From contig NC_057370.1 of assembly GCF_016906535.1 (NCBI RefSeq), positions 2,232,001 to 2,296,000 on the forward strand: a stretch of 64,000 bases of DNA. Reading direction: 5' to 3'. Numbering within the stretch: the stretch's first letter is position 1; each line of letters begins with the position of its first letter. Shown piece by piece: positions 10,581 to 23,388 of this stretch. The stretch is from Rhizoctonia solani (Eukaryota > Basidiomycota > Agaricomycetes > Cantharellales > Ceratobasidiaceae). The position numbers and the translations under genes were made by a program. The notes under the pieces were generated by a model. It saw nothing but the letters and a program-made list of their open reading frames with translations, was not told where the DNA came from and searched no databases.

Positions 10581-13500
10581 TGTGGTAGTAGGTCAAAGGT
10601 TCAGGTGGCGAGTTGGTTTGGAATTGGCGCTTACCAACAAGAATTGCACCAATTGCATATCAACGGCTGCTGTGTCAGCCTATTATCAAACTAGTACCAC
10701 ATGTGAGAATCGACCAGTCGGTGAGGTCCCCGGCCTATGTGGTTATCGGTTCCTTTTTCCACAATCTTTTCTTTAGCTTTACGAAGCTATTACAGTGATT
10801 AAATTTCCGGCTTCCGCCTAGAAGTATTACTGCCGTACATTATTAGCTAGGCGGGTCGTGTGAGTGCAGATACAAACCTACCGCCACGCGGACTGCTGAT
10901 CTCGTCTTTCATGTAACCTTGAGCATGTGCTACGCGGGTGTTTCAACGACTAATACTTCATTTGAATCGCATGTGCCCCCGTGCCTTGCTAATAATTTCG
11001 GATTATGCTTTCATCTTGAGATCTCATTTATTACGTCTCCTGCCTGGGACAGGTTCGAGGGGTTATGTCATTCAGTAAATATATGGACCCACGATGAGAC
11101 ATGTTCACGTCAATTTATGAATTCCTCCGATAATTACAGAGGCTATCATAATATCAATTGATATAGTTCTCTTTTTTTTTTATCTCAATGTGGGGTTGTT
11201 ACCTCGCTAATAGGACAAAGCAAGACGAATATGGACTGGCAGCCTGCCAATAGTGGTATGTCGAAACACTGTATCTGATGTTCCCACATTGATGGACATC
11301 TAGGGACAAATGGTCTACCCCATTGAATTCATTACATCAGGCTACGGGTCGGTAGAGATATGGGAAGCATCTAGCCACAGCGCTTTAAGCTTTGGTCTGC
11401 AAGGGAGTGTGTATACACAAGTATGTCTTGGTTTGGTTACCTTATTCAATTTGGCACAGCACAATGGGTTTTGTGCTCAATGCTCGTGATACTAAACAAG
11501 AGTATTTGTTCAGTTTGACCCGATTTGAACAGATGACCATCGGCCTCGACCATCCGAGCTTCGTGGACGAATTGCCGAACCTTTTCCACGCAGTAGTACA
11601 CTGTTGACAGAAGGGGTACGCGATTCGCGCAAGGCTTCTGCTTCTAGTTAGCAATAAGATGGCTAAACTAACTTACTGGCATCTTCTTTGTATTACGGAA
11701 ATTGATTATTCCATTACAATTAGTGCCCCTTACACCTGAACCTCATAAACTCATAACAGTGGCTTGAGCACCATCGGCGACAGCCTGTGTTTGGAATGCC
11801 ACGTTGCCTGTCCTCACGCGAACGCCACGCGTACCACGTCGATCTTTCTCGAGAGGGCGAAGTTTACCAATCCCATTCAGTGCCAATTTGCGAGCGTCTA
11901 ATGCAACCCATTCAACATTCCGCAATAGGTATGCCCCGCTAATAACCCCAGATTCGAAAGGAGACAATTAGTAGTAGGTTGTCTTCGATCCAAGGGAATG
12001 GAGTCTTTCCCAGCAGAGGAATTTCTCACCTAGCTTCCCAATCCTCGACCAGGCAAACTATTTTGGCATGATCATGATGATCACATACTAACAGGACCCC
12101 TGGACCTGCGATATTTGACACCATTGATCTAACACGTATTTCCGGAAATTTCCCAGCAGAATGCGATTACTACTTTCCGCTGCCTTCATGCACTATCTAT
12201 TATGTTTAATTATGTACTTCCGAAGCCAGAAAATAGACATACCTGTTAAAGATCTGTAGCGCATCAGAGGCATAAATCCGTTTTCATTTAAGGACAATTC
12301 AAGCCAGCTCCTTTGTGGAATTTTATCTTTTCCAGACACTCACTAAACCACTCTGACTGAAATTTAACGAGCTTGCTGGCCAATTACACTACCTTCGGTT
12401 ATGTCAACAGGTTCAACGCGCGGTCCTTAAACTTCCTATTTTTGCTTTCTCTGCAGGAAAAAAAAACCCTGGGCTCGGTAGTTCCCATGACTTATTATCC
12501 CAGGCTGCGGATATATGCTTCTGCTTTCAAGGTTTATTGAATCGGACATCTTGAAGGTACATCGCCTCGTCGTGAAAGTTGGGGTGTTCGATTATAATTC
12601 AGCCACCGCTACAAATATTACTAGTATTCCCAATGAGACCCCCGATAACAATCTTGCGCTTACTACTCATAGCTGAAACGCTAAATATGATGTTAGCTAC
12701 GGTTCTTAGGTAGGTGCTCTTCATATGGTGGAATAACAGCGTCCGAAATGGATATTTGAATCGTGCCCAACTCTGTATATGTACTATCTCGGTTCAAGGT
12801 TCAATGTCTTTACACATAATTGGTCTTGAGCGCCTAATACTCCGGGCAGATAACGCCGTCTTGGGTCAACTGAATCGATACATGTGCCCGAGTTCTCGAT
12901 ATCGATGTTAAAGGTTGATTTTTAATCGTAGAATTCTCCTGATCGATCACCAAGTTGTTGACTGAAGTTGTCACCGGAATTTGTTATTAATAAGTTACTT
13001 CGGTACGATTTGCCCACTAGGTGCCAAGATAAGTCATTGATTAATGGGTGTAGGGCAGCATTGAATACGATGGCTACGTCACCAGAATGTTCGTTGGGTG
13101 TTTCCCTAACTAAAGACGCATACACTTCTACGTGCCTAGGCATATTGAATGGGAGTTGCAGGCCTAGACAGCGGCATCTGGTTCTCATGTCCTGATATTT
13201 CTATGTGTTACTGCCGAACTTGTTCGTTGGTTGTATTGACCTCAGATCAGGGGCAGGATATTGACACCCGGAGATAGTTACCGGCCGCGGTCGGCCAGGT
13301 TATTGACACAGCTTCAGCTACCCCGCACGGATGCGCGCAGATCTGGGAGCCCCTAATCTCGAAAGTGCATTAAACAGGCCTACTAACTAAATCACAACAA
13401 ATACCCTGTACTTGGCTAGTACAAACCAAATGCGAACGATTTCCGTTGGCCATCGATCAAGTAATAAGTGATAGGCGTGCGGGAACGTTTCAATATAATG

Positions 13501-15180
13501 CATGGGACTAGACCCACGATCATCCAAGGCAATCAATGAATGCCGCTGAGTCTGCTGCTATACAGGTATCAAACGCATGTTGCTGGAGGGTAAAACACGG
13601 GCAATAGCACCGGCCCCCTTTGTAGAAGGTATGGTGCCGATTACCGGTACCGGTATGCATGGGTCTTAGCCCCAACAACAAACAATGACCTCCAGGTATG
13701 TACTGCGGCCCAGCTCAATTTTTTAAAATTCGTAATATAATGTCAAATCTTGACACAGAACCTTGCCAGCATACTGCATTCATTCAGTACAGTTCTGAGG
13801 GACCCAAAAAGGATGAGCGGCATACTTGCGCGCTTCCGTCGCTACATGGGTTTCTAGGGTTGAAATAGTATGTCACAGCATACAATTCGATACATCGGCC
13901 CCAGACACTCTGCTGAGTGATAGGATAGTTTTGCTCAGGAAGCGGTATTTCAAGGATGGTATAAGGCGCTTTTTAGGCTACCAATTGCAAGTTCTTAATA
14001 GTTGTTTGGCGACACCGTAAACAATGATGGCAAGATGTGACCATCAGCAGGATTATGTTGATGAGAATAACCAGAAAAGGAACCGGTGCTTGTCCGCTCG
14101 GAAGGGAGACTCCTAACGGCTGAAGTATTGATCATGATCCGAGCTAGTGGAAAGCAAACAGACTAGCCCCGGCGTCCTTCCATGATCAGAGCTTTACCCA
14201 GCTCTTTGTAAGGTTATTCAAATGGTGAGCTTCCATTTGTTGGTGTTATATGCCTGGATTTCGTGCGATGCTGAATACTTGTACACAGTAATAATTATGC
14301 CAAAGAGCGCATAAGGGCACGCATTATCGCTTATGGATCATAGCTAAGGCTTCAACACAAAGGGATATGTCTCAGTTGGCCTGCCGGTTTCGCCTTATTC
14401 AGGTGATAGGCGAATTGGATGGGCTGAAGCCAAAGGGTAGTGCCAAAACTTTCGCTTTCGTGGCGAGATCTCTTCCTCAGCTTCGTTGACCTGGAAAGTG
14501 CATTGTCCCCACAAGCGGCACAACTGAGACGTGGAACCATGTGCCCAAAGATTTCAAGAAGTCGCAAGGGGCATCTTTGGTAAATCCTTGGAATACTGCG
14601 GGGATACTCGGCTGGATTCGTGTGTGCTGCCTAAAGTTGGGCCCGGAAATGTACATACCAGGGACTTTAACTGATACGTGGAAATCCCGTGATGATATCC
14701 TCAAAGGCAACAAACCACATTAAAATCGAAAGGCAATTGAGGTAATAGAGTAAGAAACCTATAGAGTAATACCTGAGAAGAATGCAGTGAATGTTTGTCA
14801 GAGTGGCGAGCTGTGCCCAGTCCTGAGGGCCCAACCACACGCATGAGATTGGTAAACATTGATGTTTGTTGCCATCATCGCTCTGTAGTTTTAACACGCC
14901 AGGTCAAGAGACACCCAGGATAGCCGCGGGAATTGCAAGGGAGCGGCTTCATGATTCTGTACACATCCGCGCGGTACGAGGATGAGGCTATGGCTCAGGG
15001 CGCAGCTCAATGTAGGTGCGTGTTCACTGTGTAAAGTCCCAGTGTATGCTACAAGCCCCGCTGAGGATACTTTGCCTTCTTTCCCACATACCTCAAGAGA
15101 CTATGCACAGCAAGAGCGGTTCCTTCGGTATGACCTATCTATTCGGACAGTGTAGCTGTATTATCGACAAGTATTCACAT
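10581..15180. other. 4.6-kb gene-poor island
   Basis: No gene model with consistent frames and splice sites could be built. Open frames are short, overlap on all six frames and match nothing I know. Codon-like composition is weakest at 12.0-15.1 kb. Faint coding-like stretches near 11310-11607 (plus) and 11743-11967 (minus) may be decayed gene pieces. No terminal repeats, transposase or reverse-transcriptase motifs, tRNA-like folds or tandem arrays were seen. A 12-bp palindrome (ACCGGTACCGGT) occurs near 13642-13653. Confidence 0.5.
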
Positions 15181-16040
15181 CTACAAACTCTTCTTGTACC
15201 TCTCCCACAGACTATCGACGCTCTCTCCTAACACTTGCTTCCAAAAACACCCCTCTTGATATTTTCCCTCAGAAAGCCCCACATTTATCTTTTTGACGGT
15301 GCCCGCCCCTTTCGTGCGCTCAAGCCAGTCCAGGAAGAATGCTGTTCGCTCATACCCAGAGTCCCAACGACCACCGCCATCTCCCCGCTTCCAGTGCGGA
15401 GGAGCAAAGCCTGCGCGTAAGCGTACAAAGTCGGCGACGCCCTCGATAAGGCCACCTGGCGCGGTGCCTTGTGCATCGTGTTGGAAACAATGGACAACCT
15501 GGTGCACAACATCGGTTTGTATACTAGATTATTGCCCAAGATATGACGCATACCTCATGTCGTATGACGCCCAGTATCTCATCCTTTGCACGCCGCCCGA
15601 CCTGGGCAATGTACTTAGCGTTGAACACTATCGTCTTTCGAATTTCATCTCCGCTGATGGTTATGTAATCATGTTTGAACATGGAGACGTTTGGCGAACA
15701 CTGGATTGACCCACCTTGTTGCGGCGACTCCGTTAGTCTCCTTGATGATTACACGGAGGAATTTAACTCTCTTTGGGACAGTTTCTTTATCGTAAAGTTC
15801 CATAAGCACACCAGCGACGGCATCTTGCAGTAGTTTTCCCGGTTGCACTAGAGTAAGAAATAGCGTAGCTCCTGGACACAGGACATCTTCTATGACGAGA
15901 TCTAGCTCAGGAATTGCCTCTGTGACCCAGCTGGGAAATTCGGAAGGTGGCTGGGGCGCAAAAGGCGTGGGTTCGGGTGGAGAAGTCTGGCTCGGTGGAA
16001 CGTTGGTCGGCTGCGGTTGCTTTGGGTCATGCGATACCAT
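15181..16040 (-). CDS. Basic-secretory-protein family metallopeptidase
   Basis: Exons 15715-16040, 15554-15653 and 15181-15498 sum to 247 aa. The protein matches the plant/fungal BSP peptidase family: FPSWVTEAIPELDLVIED near the start, KYIAQVGRRAKDEILGVIRHE, the zinc-binding HEVVH (residues 141-145) within HEVVHCFQH, then GTAPGGLIEGVADFVRLRAG, HWKR and WDSGYERTAFFLDWLE. The HExxH helix is cut by the intron at 15499-15553, between the Glu and the next Val. No signal peptide is visible: the N-terminus is Pro/Gln-rich (MVSHDPKQPQPTNVPPSQ), unlike secreted family members. Start ATG 16040 is the first in frame. Zinc binding and proteolysis are inferred from the family. Confidence 0.88.
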
Positions 16041-16685
16041 AGTTTAAAATGTGATAATCCAAATATACTGGTGCATATAGAACAGATCGAGACAAATGAC
16101 CAAACGTTTGCGATCAAGACCCACACGTTGAAACTTGGGGTTGCCAGCTGGACACTAAATGTTGAATTTGATAATAATCAAAGTTGCCTTTTTCGAGAGA
16201 CAGGTATCTGATTACAAACAACACGGCGGTTGTACCAAAAAGACTCTAAAAATCAGGTCCGTTTCAAGCGGCGGTCGGATATATTGTGATCGGTGGAGCT
16301 CCACAGTAATTTCACTGGTCCGGGCGCACGTAAAGCGCTTTGGGTTGAATACCCATCCCGCCAGATCGGGTAGGGTGGCGGGTCTCTGAAAGTTCGAGGG
16401 CTCCTATATGCATGATCCTTTCGAACTCGGAGATACTCAACTTCCGGTTCTTGAGCGCTTCTGAATCCCAGTATATTTGCGGCTAGCTAGTGAGTCCCCA
16501 TTCTACCTTGAAAGTATGATTTAAAGTAAGCTTAAGTTTAGCTCCGTTGCAAGGGAAGAGCTTTTGAGAGGTATCCAATCAAGCTATCGAATAAAGCACA
16601 TGATGGCGGGCGGCTGCTCATATATCATAACACATACGTTGATATTGATAGGCGTATTAAGAACTGACAGTATTGGCTAGTTGGG
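16041..16685. other. Intergenic
   Basis: The gap lies between the BSP start codon and the prefoldin stop codon, both genes on the minus strand. It must contain the BSP promoter. No coding sequence is supported. Confidence 0.5.
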
Positions 16686-17203
16686 TTACCGGCTGATGGC
16701 CCGTATCTTGTGTTCCCTCTGAAATGCGCCAAATTCCTCTTCTTTCGTCTTGTACTGCCGGACCAAAGTTTCTAGGACGCCCTTTAGCTGTACAATCACT
16801 ATAGTCAGCTTGGGCTGAAAAATATGTTACGGGGAGCGCCACTTGCTCCATTCCTATTCATTTCAAGTGAGGGGACCACATCTTTTACTGTTCGTTCGAC
16901 AAGTACACCTCCAATCATCCTAAAACATTTCCGATCGGGCTCGTTTTTGTAAGGTTCGCTCAAGGTTGTGAGCACCAAACTTTTCAAGAGGTTGGAAGGA
17001 AGTAAGTAATTTATCTGATTTGACTGCCTTACTCACTCATGCTCTTCCGCCTCAGACTCAAGCTCGCCAATTTTCTGTGCAAGTTGCTGTAGCTCGTTTT
17101 GGAATCGAGAAAAACGCGCCTGGATTTCTGTACTAGGATAATTAATGATGCTCGTATAATGGAGGCAAGCCCTTTTACCTTGGTCTGTTGGCTTTGTGGA
17201 CAT
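16686..17203 (-). CDS. GIM4: Prefoldin subunit 2
   Basis: Exons 17179-17203, 17037-17127, 16847-16979 and 16686-16787 give 116 aa, the usual length for fungal prefoldin 2 (beta class). Visible family blocks are FQNELQQLAQKIGELESEAEEH (N-terminal coiled coil), PDRKCFRMIGGVLVERTVKDVVP (beta-hairpin core) and VLETLVRQYKTKEEEF (C-terminal coil). It is part of the hexameric cytosolic chaperone that hands actin and tubulin to CCT. The third intron (16788-16846) begins GCAAGT and ends CAG: no GT donor keeps the frame, so this is a GC-AG intron. The second intron ends in AAG. The start codon lies 166 bp from the divergent NDUFS8 start, implying a shared promoter. Confidence 0.93.
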
Positions 17204-17369
17204 GGCGGATGGTCGCGTTTAACAGCCCTAGTTATGTATTAGGTAATCAAATCATTACAAGAGAATGTAAACGAAACCGAGCATTATGATTGGTTAGTTG
17301 ATTTCGATTGGGCCCGCATCTTTCCCGCCCAATCTCCTTTCGGCTGCCACCACCACTATCACCACCGCC
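17204..17369. promoter_or_regulatory. Divergent promoter, prefoldin 2 / NDUFS8
   Basis: Only 166 bp separate the two start codons, so both promoters must overlap here. The NDUFS8 side has a run of ACC/CAC repeats just before its ATG. No TATA box is obvious. Confidence 0.5.
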
Positions 17370-18439
<1,070 letters not shown>

Positions 18440-18594
18440 GCGCAATGTTGGAAGAATTGCAGGGCTCGCGTGGCCTGTATCTTCTTAACAGTTAATGCAT
18501 AAATTGTTTTCGTAAACTAAATATAATAGAAAATCCAAACAATTCGTGGGATTATTAGTAAGTCGATGTTATATCTAACGTCTATAGGTGTATA

Positions 18595-21500
18595 TCAAGG
18601 ACTCGAGTGAGAGGAGAGCGATGCAGGCTTTGGCGGTTTAGGAGGCGCTGTCTTAGTTATGCCACTAACTGATCTGAAAGCCTGAGGGCCGTTGATAGGT
18701 CTTGTGGGCGATGTGACTTCCTTGGCCTTGGCCTCAAACATGGACGCCCGAGCTGCAACCGATACCGGCCGATGCACCTCCTCTTCGGTCGCAGTTCGTA
18801 GCCCCCCTTCCTTTAAGCTGTTCGGTATCTCGACTCTTTCAAAACTGGTTGAAGAACTGAGCGTATGTGTATCGCTCGTGAGTTGTGGCGCAATATCTGG
18901 AGTACTGCGTGTTTCAGATACTGATCGGCTTCCTGGGAGTTTTACAGGCCAGGCTCGAACAGTGGAGTTGGATATTGGAGTTGGCTCTATGGGAACCATA
19001 AGACTGGATCGATAAAGCTCTTCCTCGGATGAACTGGCTGAATGCTCGTGGTCCGAGTCGAATGGGTCTTTGGGTTGAGGAGAAGGCGCAGAGGGCTTCG
19101 ATGAAGCAGTTCTAGAGATCGTGAGGGTACCTTCAGGGGGCCCAAGTTATTGTGACGTGAAGGACGCTCAGGAAGTCGAGGAGGAGCAGGAGGCGGTGGG
19201 GCTAAACAAGAGCGCGCATTTATCCATCAAGTCAGCAATCCCGTGGATGATTGGTCACTGGTCACGTACGAGTGCGGGCAATTCCAGTTTTAATGCTCAT
19301 CTTTGAGAGTTGCTCGTCTAAACTTTGACCAGCGTTTGTATGTGTCAGATCTCCTAAGAGTTGGGCCTGAAGTGCGTTTTTCTTTGCGACGTCTATAACA
19401 CGAGCTGTGGCATGAAATATAGCATAAACTGCAGTGGGATGGTGAATGAATAAAATTCTTCATTCGAATGAAGTTTACTTACTAGGTCGATGATCGCTCT
19501 GTTTCAGCTCTGCCCGATTATATGCTGCTAAATCAAGTCCTCTTCCCCGATACAGCACGCGGTCTGGAAGTAAAACACTCAGATAACAGATTCGATTCAC
19601 TACTCTTTTCAAGGAACCTACCCGTCCAGGCAGGTATGCGTTGCTTTTCCGAACTATCGTACTCATCGGAGTACAAGTCGTACCGGTAAGTCGGTCGGAA
19701 GAGTATAGGCCCTTCATCGTATCCCATAAATGCGGCCTGAGCTTCCATAGCAAGCTTGAGCTAGAACCGAAAAGATTAAGTAGTGGCTATATTTAATAGT
19801 ACGTTGCACCTACTTGATCGGCATCGTAGAGAACTCCAAGTTGGTCGTTCATGGCCAGATACCGAACTTCGTTATTCTCGAGGTTGATCCGATAATTGGT
19901 GTCTGCCAACCAGATTACGTTCCTGTAAAAGGGTTTAGAAGGGCATGATGTGGATGATTTATATCTTACTCATGACTGCTAATAGTTTTTCCGCGCAAAA
20001 ATGACTGGGGAGAGAGTTGAAGTCGGTGATACTTCTAGGAGGATTATGATGGCTAACTCACCAGCCCGTTTGCAATAGTTCGATAATCGCTGTTCCGTTC
20101 CTCGACGTTGATGTGTCCAGCGGCAAGATGGGCGGTAACGAAACAGAAACTGGAGTCGTAGTAATCTAGTCGTATTCCGACCGCTCCCTAAAATCTATGA
20201 TCAAGGAAGGCCGCAAAATGTGTTCCATTGTGACTTGCCTTGTTGCCCGACATGCCTCGCAAGCCAGTCTATAGATGTCTATATTTAATTATGGGCGAGT
20301 ACCAAAAGTTGGGGTCATGCCTTTTTGGTCGCTGCCTCTACATTCCGAATATATCGAGTAGCCTCTTCTTTACACAAGACGATCAGAGCTGTCCCGACAA
20401 GCTACGGTAGATAAGCAATCTTTTCTGCACGTATATAATAATTCTGTACCTGTTCACTCCTCAATACTACGTAATCTGTGTTCCTGTCACGGCGGGTCGC
20501 CAAGGTATCGAGTATATAATCCTCCCACATGCGCCTGTAATATCAATCCGTCTAGATTCTGGCTATACTCATCAGAACCATACCCACTTTTTCTCGGGAT
20601 CAGTTTGAACAATCTGCTGGGCAGTCAAGGGAACGATCTCTTGAAACCCTAGTACAAAGAGATCCGGTCTTCAAACAAGTTAGTCTCCTGGTATTCATAG
20701 TGATGGTCAATCACTTACTCTGTACTATCTAAGGGAATCGTCGGAAACGTAAGATTACAAACTTCACATCAAACTTGAACCTACCTGCTCGGGGAAAGAG
20801 CCAAGGCAAAAGTTTATCGACCGGGGGCTACGGGTTAGATTCAGCGTGATATATAATGATAAAGCGCAGGCTCGCCTCACCCTTCCATTAAGGTTCCATG
20901 TCCCAATAAAGATTTGGAATTTATGTGGGGATGAATATTCATCAACCCTGTGATAGTTGCATTGGAATCGACCTGAGCGAAGATATGCATACTATTTACC
21001 TTTGGGCGAGAGCATCACGGACTGAATCATGAATGAGATCGGAAATCGTAACTTGTTGTTGTGTATTCATATTTCCCTAAGGGCATTGGGTCAGTGCCTT
21101 CAAAAGTTGCGCCATTACAACATACCAGCAGAAGATCGATGGCAGCCTGCTTTCCCTTATCTTGAAAGTTGTTAATGTAAGACCGAGCAACACTTTTTGT
21201 AGCATCGGCCAACAGTCCAGCAAAGGTCCGTTTCCCAGTTCGTGTGAAGCTAGTATTCAGGGCCCCAGTGCCTGCGTATATCCTGGATAAGGCGTCCCCA
21301 TTCTCTGCCCACAACTCGCGATGGAACGACCACAGGGGGCCCGAAGAAACCCATTCGCGCCGTACGTTGCGTAGATAGTGTTCTAGGTTCAGCTTTGAAA
21401 TAATATCTTGAATGAAGTTTGTACGATCCAGACTAGAGGTGTAATATTAGCATGGTCCCCTACTTCAGAGTCTTAGTAGTATACCTACCAATCCAGACAG

Positions 21501-23202
21501 TTAGTACGGAATACGCCAACTTGAGGAGTTATCAGGGCATTATCCGTGTGTTCTACACTTGTGAACCCGTAGTTGTTCAAGCCGCCTTGAACACCATCAA
21601 GGCTTTTCAAGGTTGCTGGAATAGCGTCGTGACCCATCATGCGGACAACCCCATGAAAATCGAGGTTTGACATAGTAACCGCCGCATTTCCGTTCGCGCG
21701 TAATGTCTGAAGGTGAGCAGTGTATGCTGAGGTTAAAGTAGCCTCGTTCTCCTTGGTGCCGAGCAAATTGATAATATGAACCGTTTCGTACTCCTCAATG
21801 AGTTGTGCAAAATGTCTCTCAAACGCTGGCTGGGATGCTCCCTGAGCACGAGTGATTTGGATTCGTTGACCTCCTATTTGAAGCCCTTGTTGCTCCCAAA
21901 ATACTGAAGCATAACACTCGGGTAAGTGGAATGAACAGGATAGCGTTGATCTCACACAAACATACATGGTATACTACCACGAACTTGAACGTATGACCAC
22001 GACGCATCGGTGGTAGCGAACAGTGTTTCGGTCTAGCAAATTGATTAACTAACGGTGGTTATGTTGAGTATTAATCTTACCTCCACAAAATTTGCAACGT
22101 TTCCGTCCTTGATCCAAATTCGTCAGAGGTCACCCATTCTCATAAAGTAGCTACTCACATCGTCCACGCCACGGGTATTAAACCTTGTACCCGCACGCTT
22201 CCATCCCAGTCTAGATATCATGCCTATTGTCGCAATAGCAGGACCACCGGAGCGAGGTGGCGCGGGCAAAGGAATCGAGTGCAATCCAACATGACCTTGG
22301 ATTGCCAAAATCTACGTTGGCAAGGTCAATATCCAGCCGCTTCGAGACCCGGGAACGCACAATAAAGTGGCATGTGTCTAGTTCATCCCTCTCATTGGAA
22401 TCAAGCCGTGAGCGAAAGTCCATCAAGCCTTATTCTTTACATGTGAGACTATGGTCGGACACTAAAACTAGGGTGACTCACTCCCGACGATATACTCATT
22501 CCAAATGAACCTCGGGTCGAATGTGCTGTGGTCATGTTGCACTTGCCTTCTCGCCCGTACTTGGAGCCTACTGGAGATATCCCACTTGCCATCGCTAGCA
22601 TAATAAAACGTCCCCGAACTCATAATCTTTGATAAAGCCGCACATGGGTGTTCATAAACGGGCTGTGCGGTCTGTGTTTGCTGCCCGAACGGGTCACGGT
22701 CGTAGGTATCGTTCATTTCATAGGCACCAATAGTTGGACTAGTCGGCGCATTGGAGGCGAGCGAGAGGTCATCATATGTGCTGCTGTTCAAGCTAAAGAA
22801 CGCCACCTCTCGAATTTTCGAGACCTGTTCTTGGCGAGCCGAGTTGGGCGTGAGATTACCTATGACTGCTGCCGAAGTCACTATCGCTAGGAATAACTCT
22901 GATGGGAATAATGCGCGTTGTGTGTTTATTTATTTATACAGCCGCCTGGGGTCACACGTACCTCCTCCCACACTAATAAGACCCAAACATCCCATGACTT
23001 CGTATTGGGTAAGACGTATCATCCCGGCCATGTCAACATCTTCTTTCTTTGGAAACTCAACGATTGCCTGCGAGTTGGCTTTTGCGCCTTCCCCTGCTCG
23101 AAAGACGAGTGCTCTTCGAGGCCGATTGAGTCGACTTTCGTCATCGAAACTGGTCACAAGTATAAGCGCCCTATGAGGAGCATCTCGAAGGTATAAATGC
23201 AT
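18595..23202 (-). CDS. INP52: Synaptojanin-like inositol 5-phosphatase (SAC + 5-Ptase)
   Basis: Twenty-three exons run from ATG 23202 to a stop at 18595, about 1128 aa. The SAC domain (about 1-590) has LDFR-like LMDFRSRLD, RLGWKRAGTRFNTRGVDD, RGSIPLFWEQQG and catalytic RTNCLDCLDRT (residues 454-464), split by the intron 21433-21488 inside the second Cys codon. The 5-phosphatase domain has FIGTWNLNGR, FVLGFQEIVPLTAQQ, TGLRGMSGNKGAVGIRL, TAHLAAGH, WLADTNYRI and SDHRP (881-885). A Pro-rich tail with DPFDSDHEHSASS follows. Exon 20719-20728 is 10 nt; introns 20269-20320 and 20188-20238 have GC donors. In the tail the frame changes near 19130-19140: either one base is missing from the G5 run at 19136-19140, or a 35-nt intron (19096-19130) exists. 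The donor of intron 20535-20578 is weak. Role: PI(4,5)P2 and PI4P turnover in endocytosis and membrane traffic. Confidence 0.9.
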
Positions 23203-23388
23203 CAAGTGGGTATCAGTGCTTGGCAGATGACTTTTTTAAGTGCTAGATGGTGGTGGGATTCAGTTGGACGAGATTGGTCAGATTCTAGGATTGTATAAGC
23301 GCTCAAACCAAGGCTAACTACAAATAAGACGATGACGTAGAACTCAGAAAAAAACATGCTACTCGAGTGGGACAAGCGGGGCCGGAGA

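Noticed and set aside
11231..11607. Possible small spliced gene starting MDWQPANS, with a GQMVYPIEF-like stretch downstream
   Set aside because: Intron phases do not match: every splice tried gives an early stop. It may be a relic.
11743..11967. Minus-strand frame with LLRNVEWVALDARKLALNG
   Set aside because: No splice-consistent extension, no ATG-supported start and no recognised family.
12000..15100. Several 60-90 codon open frames
   Set aside because: Their number, length and overlap fit chance, and none shows a motif or exon-like borders.
17298..17369. Upstream start for NDUFS8
   Set aside because: The extra codons begin with TTG, not ATG; ATG 17370 gives a normal presequence.
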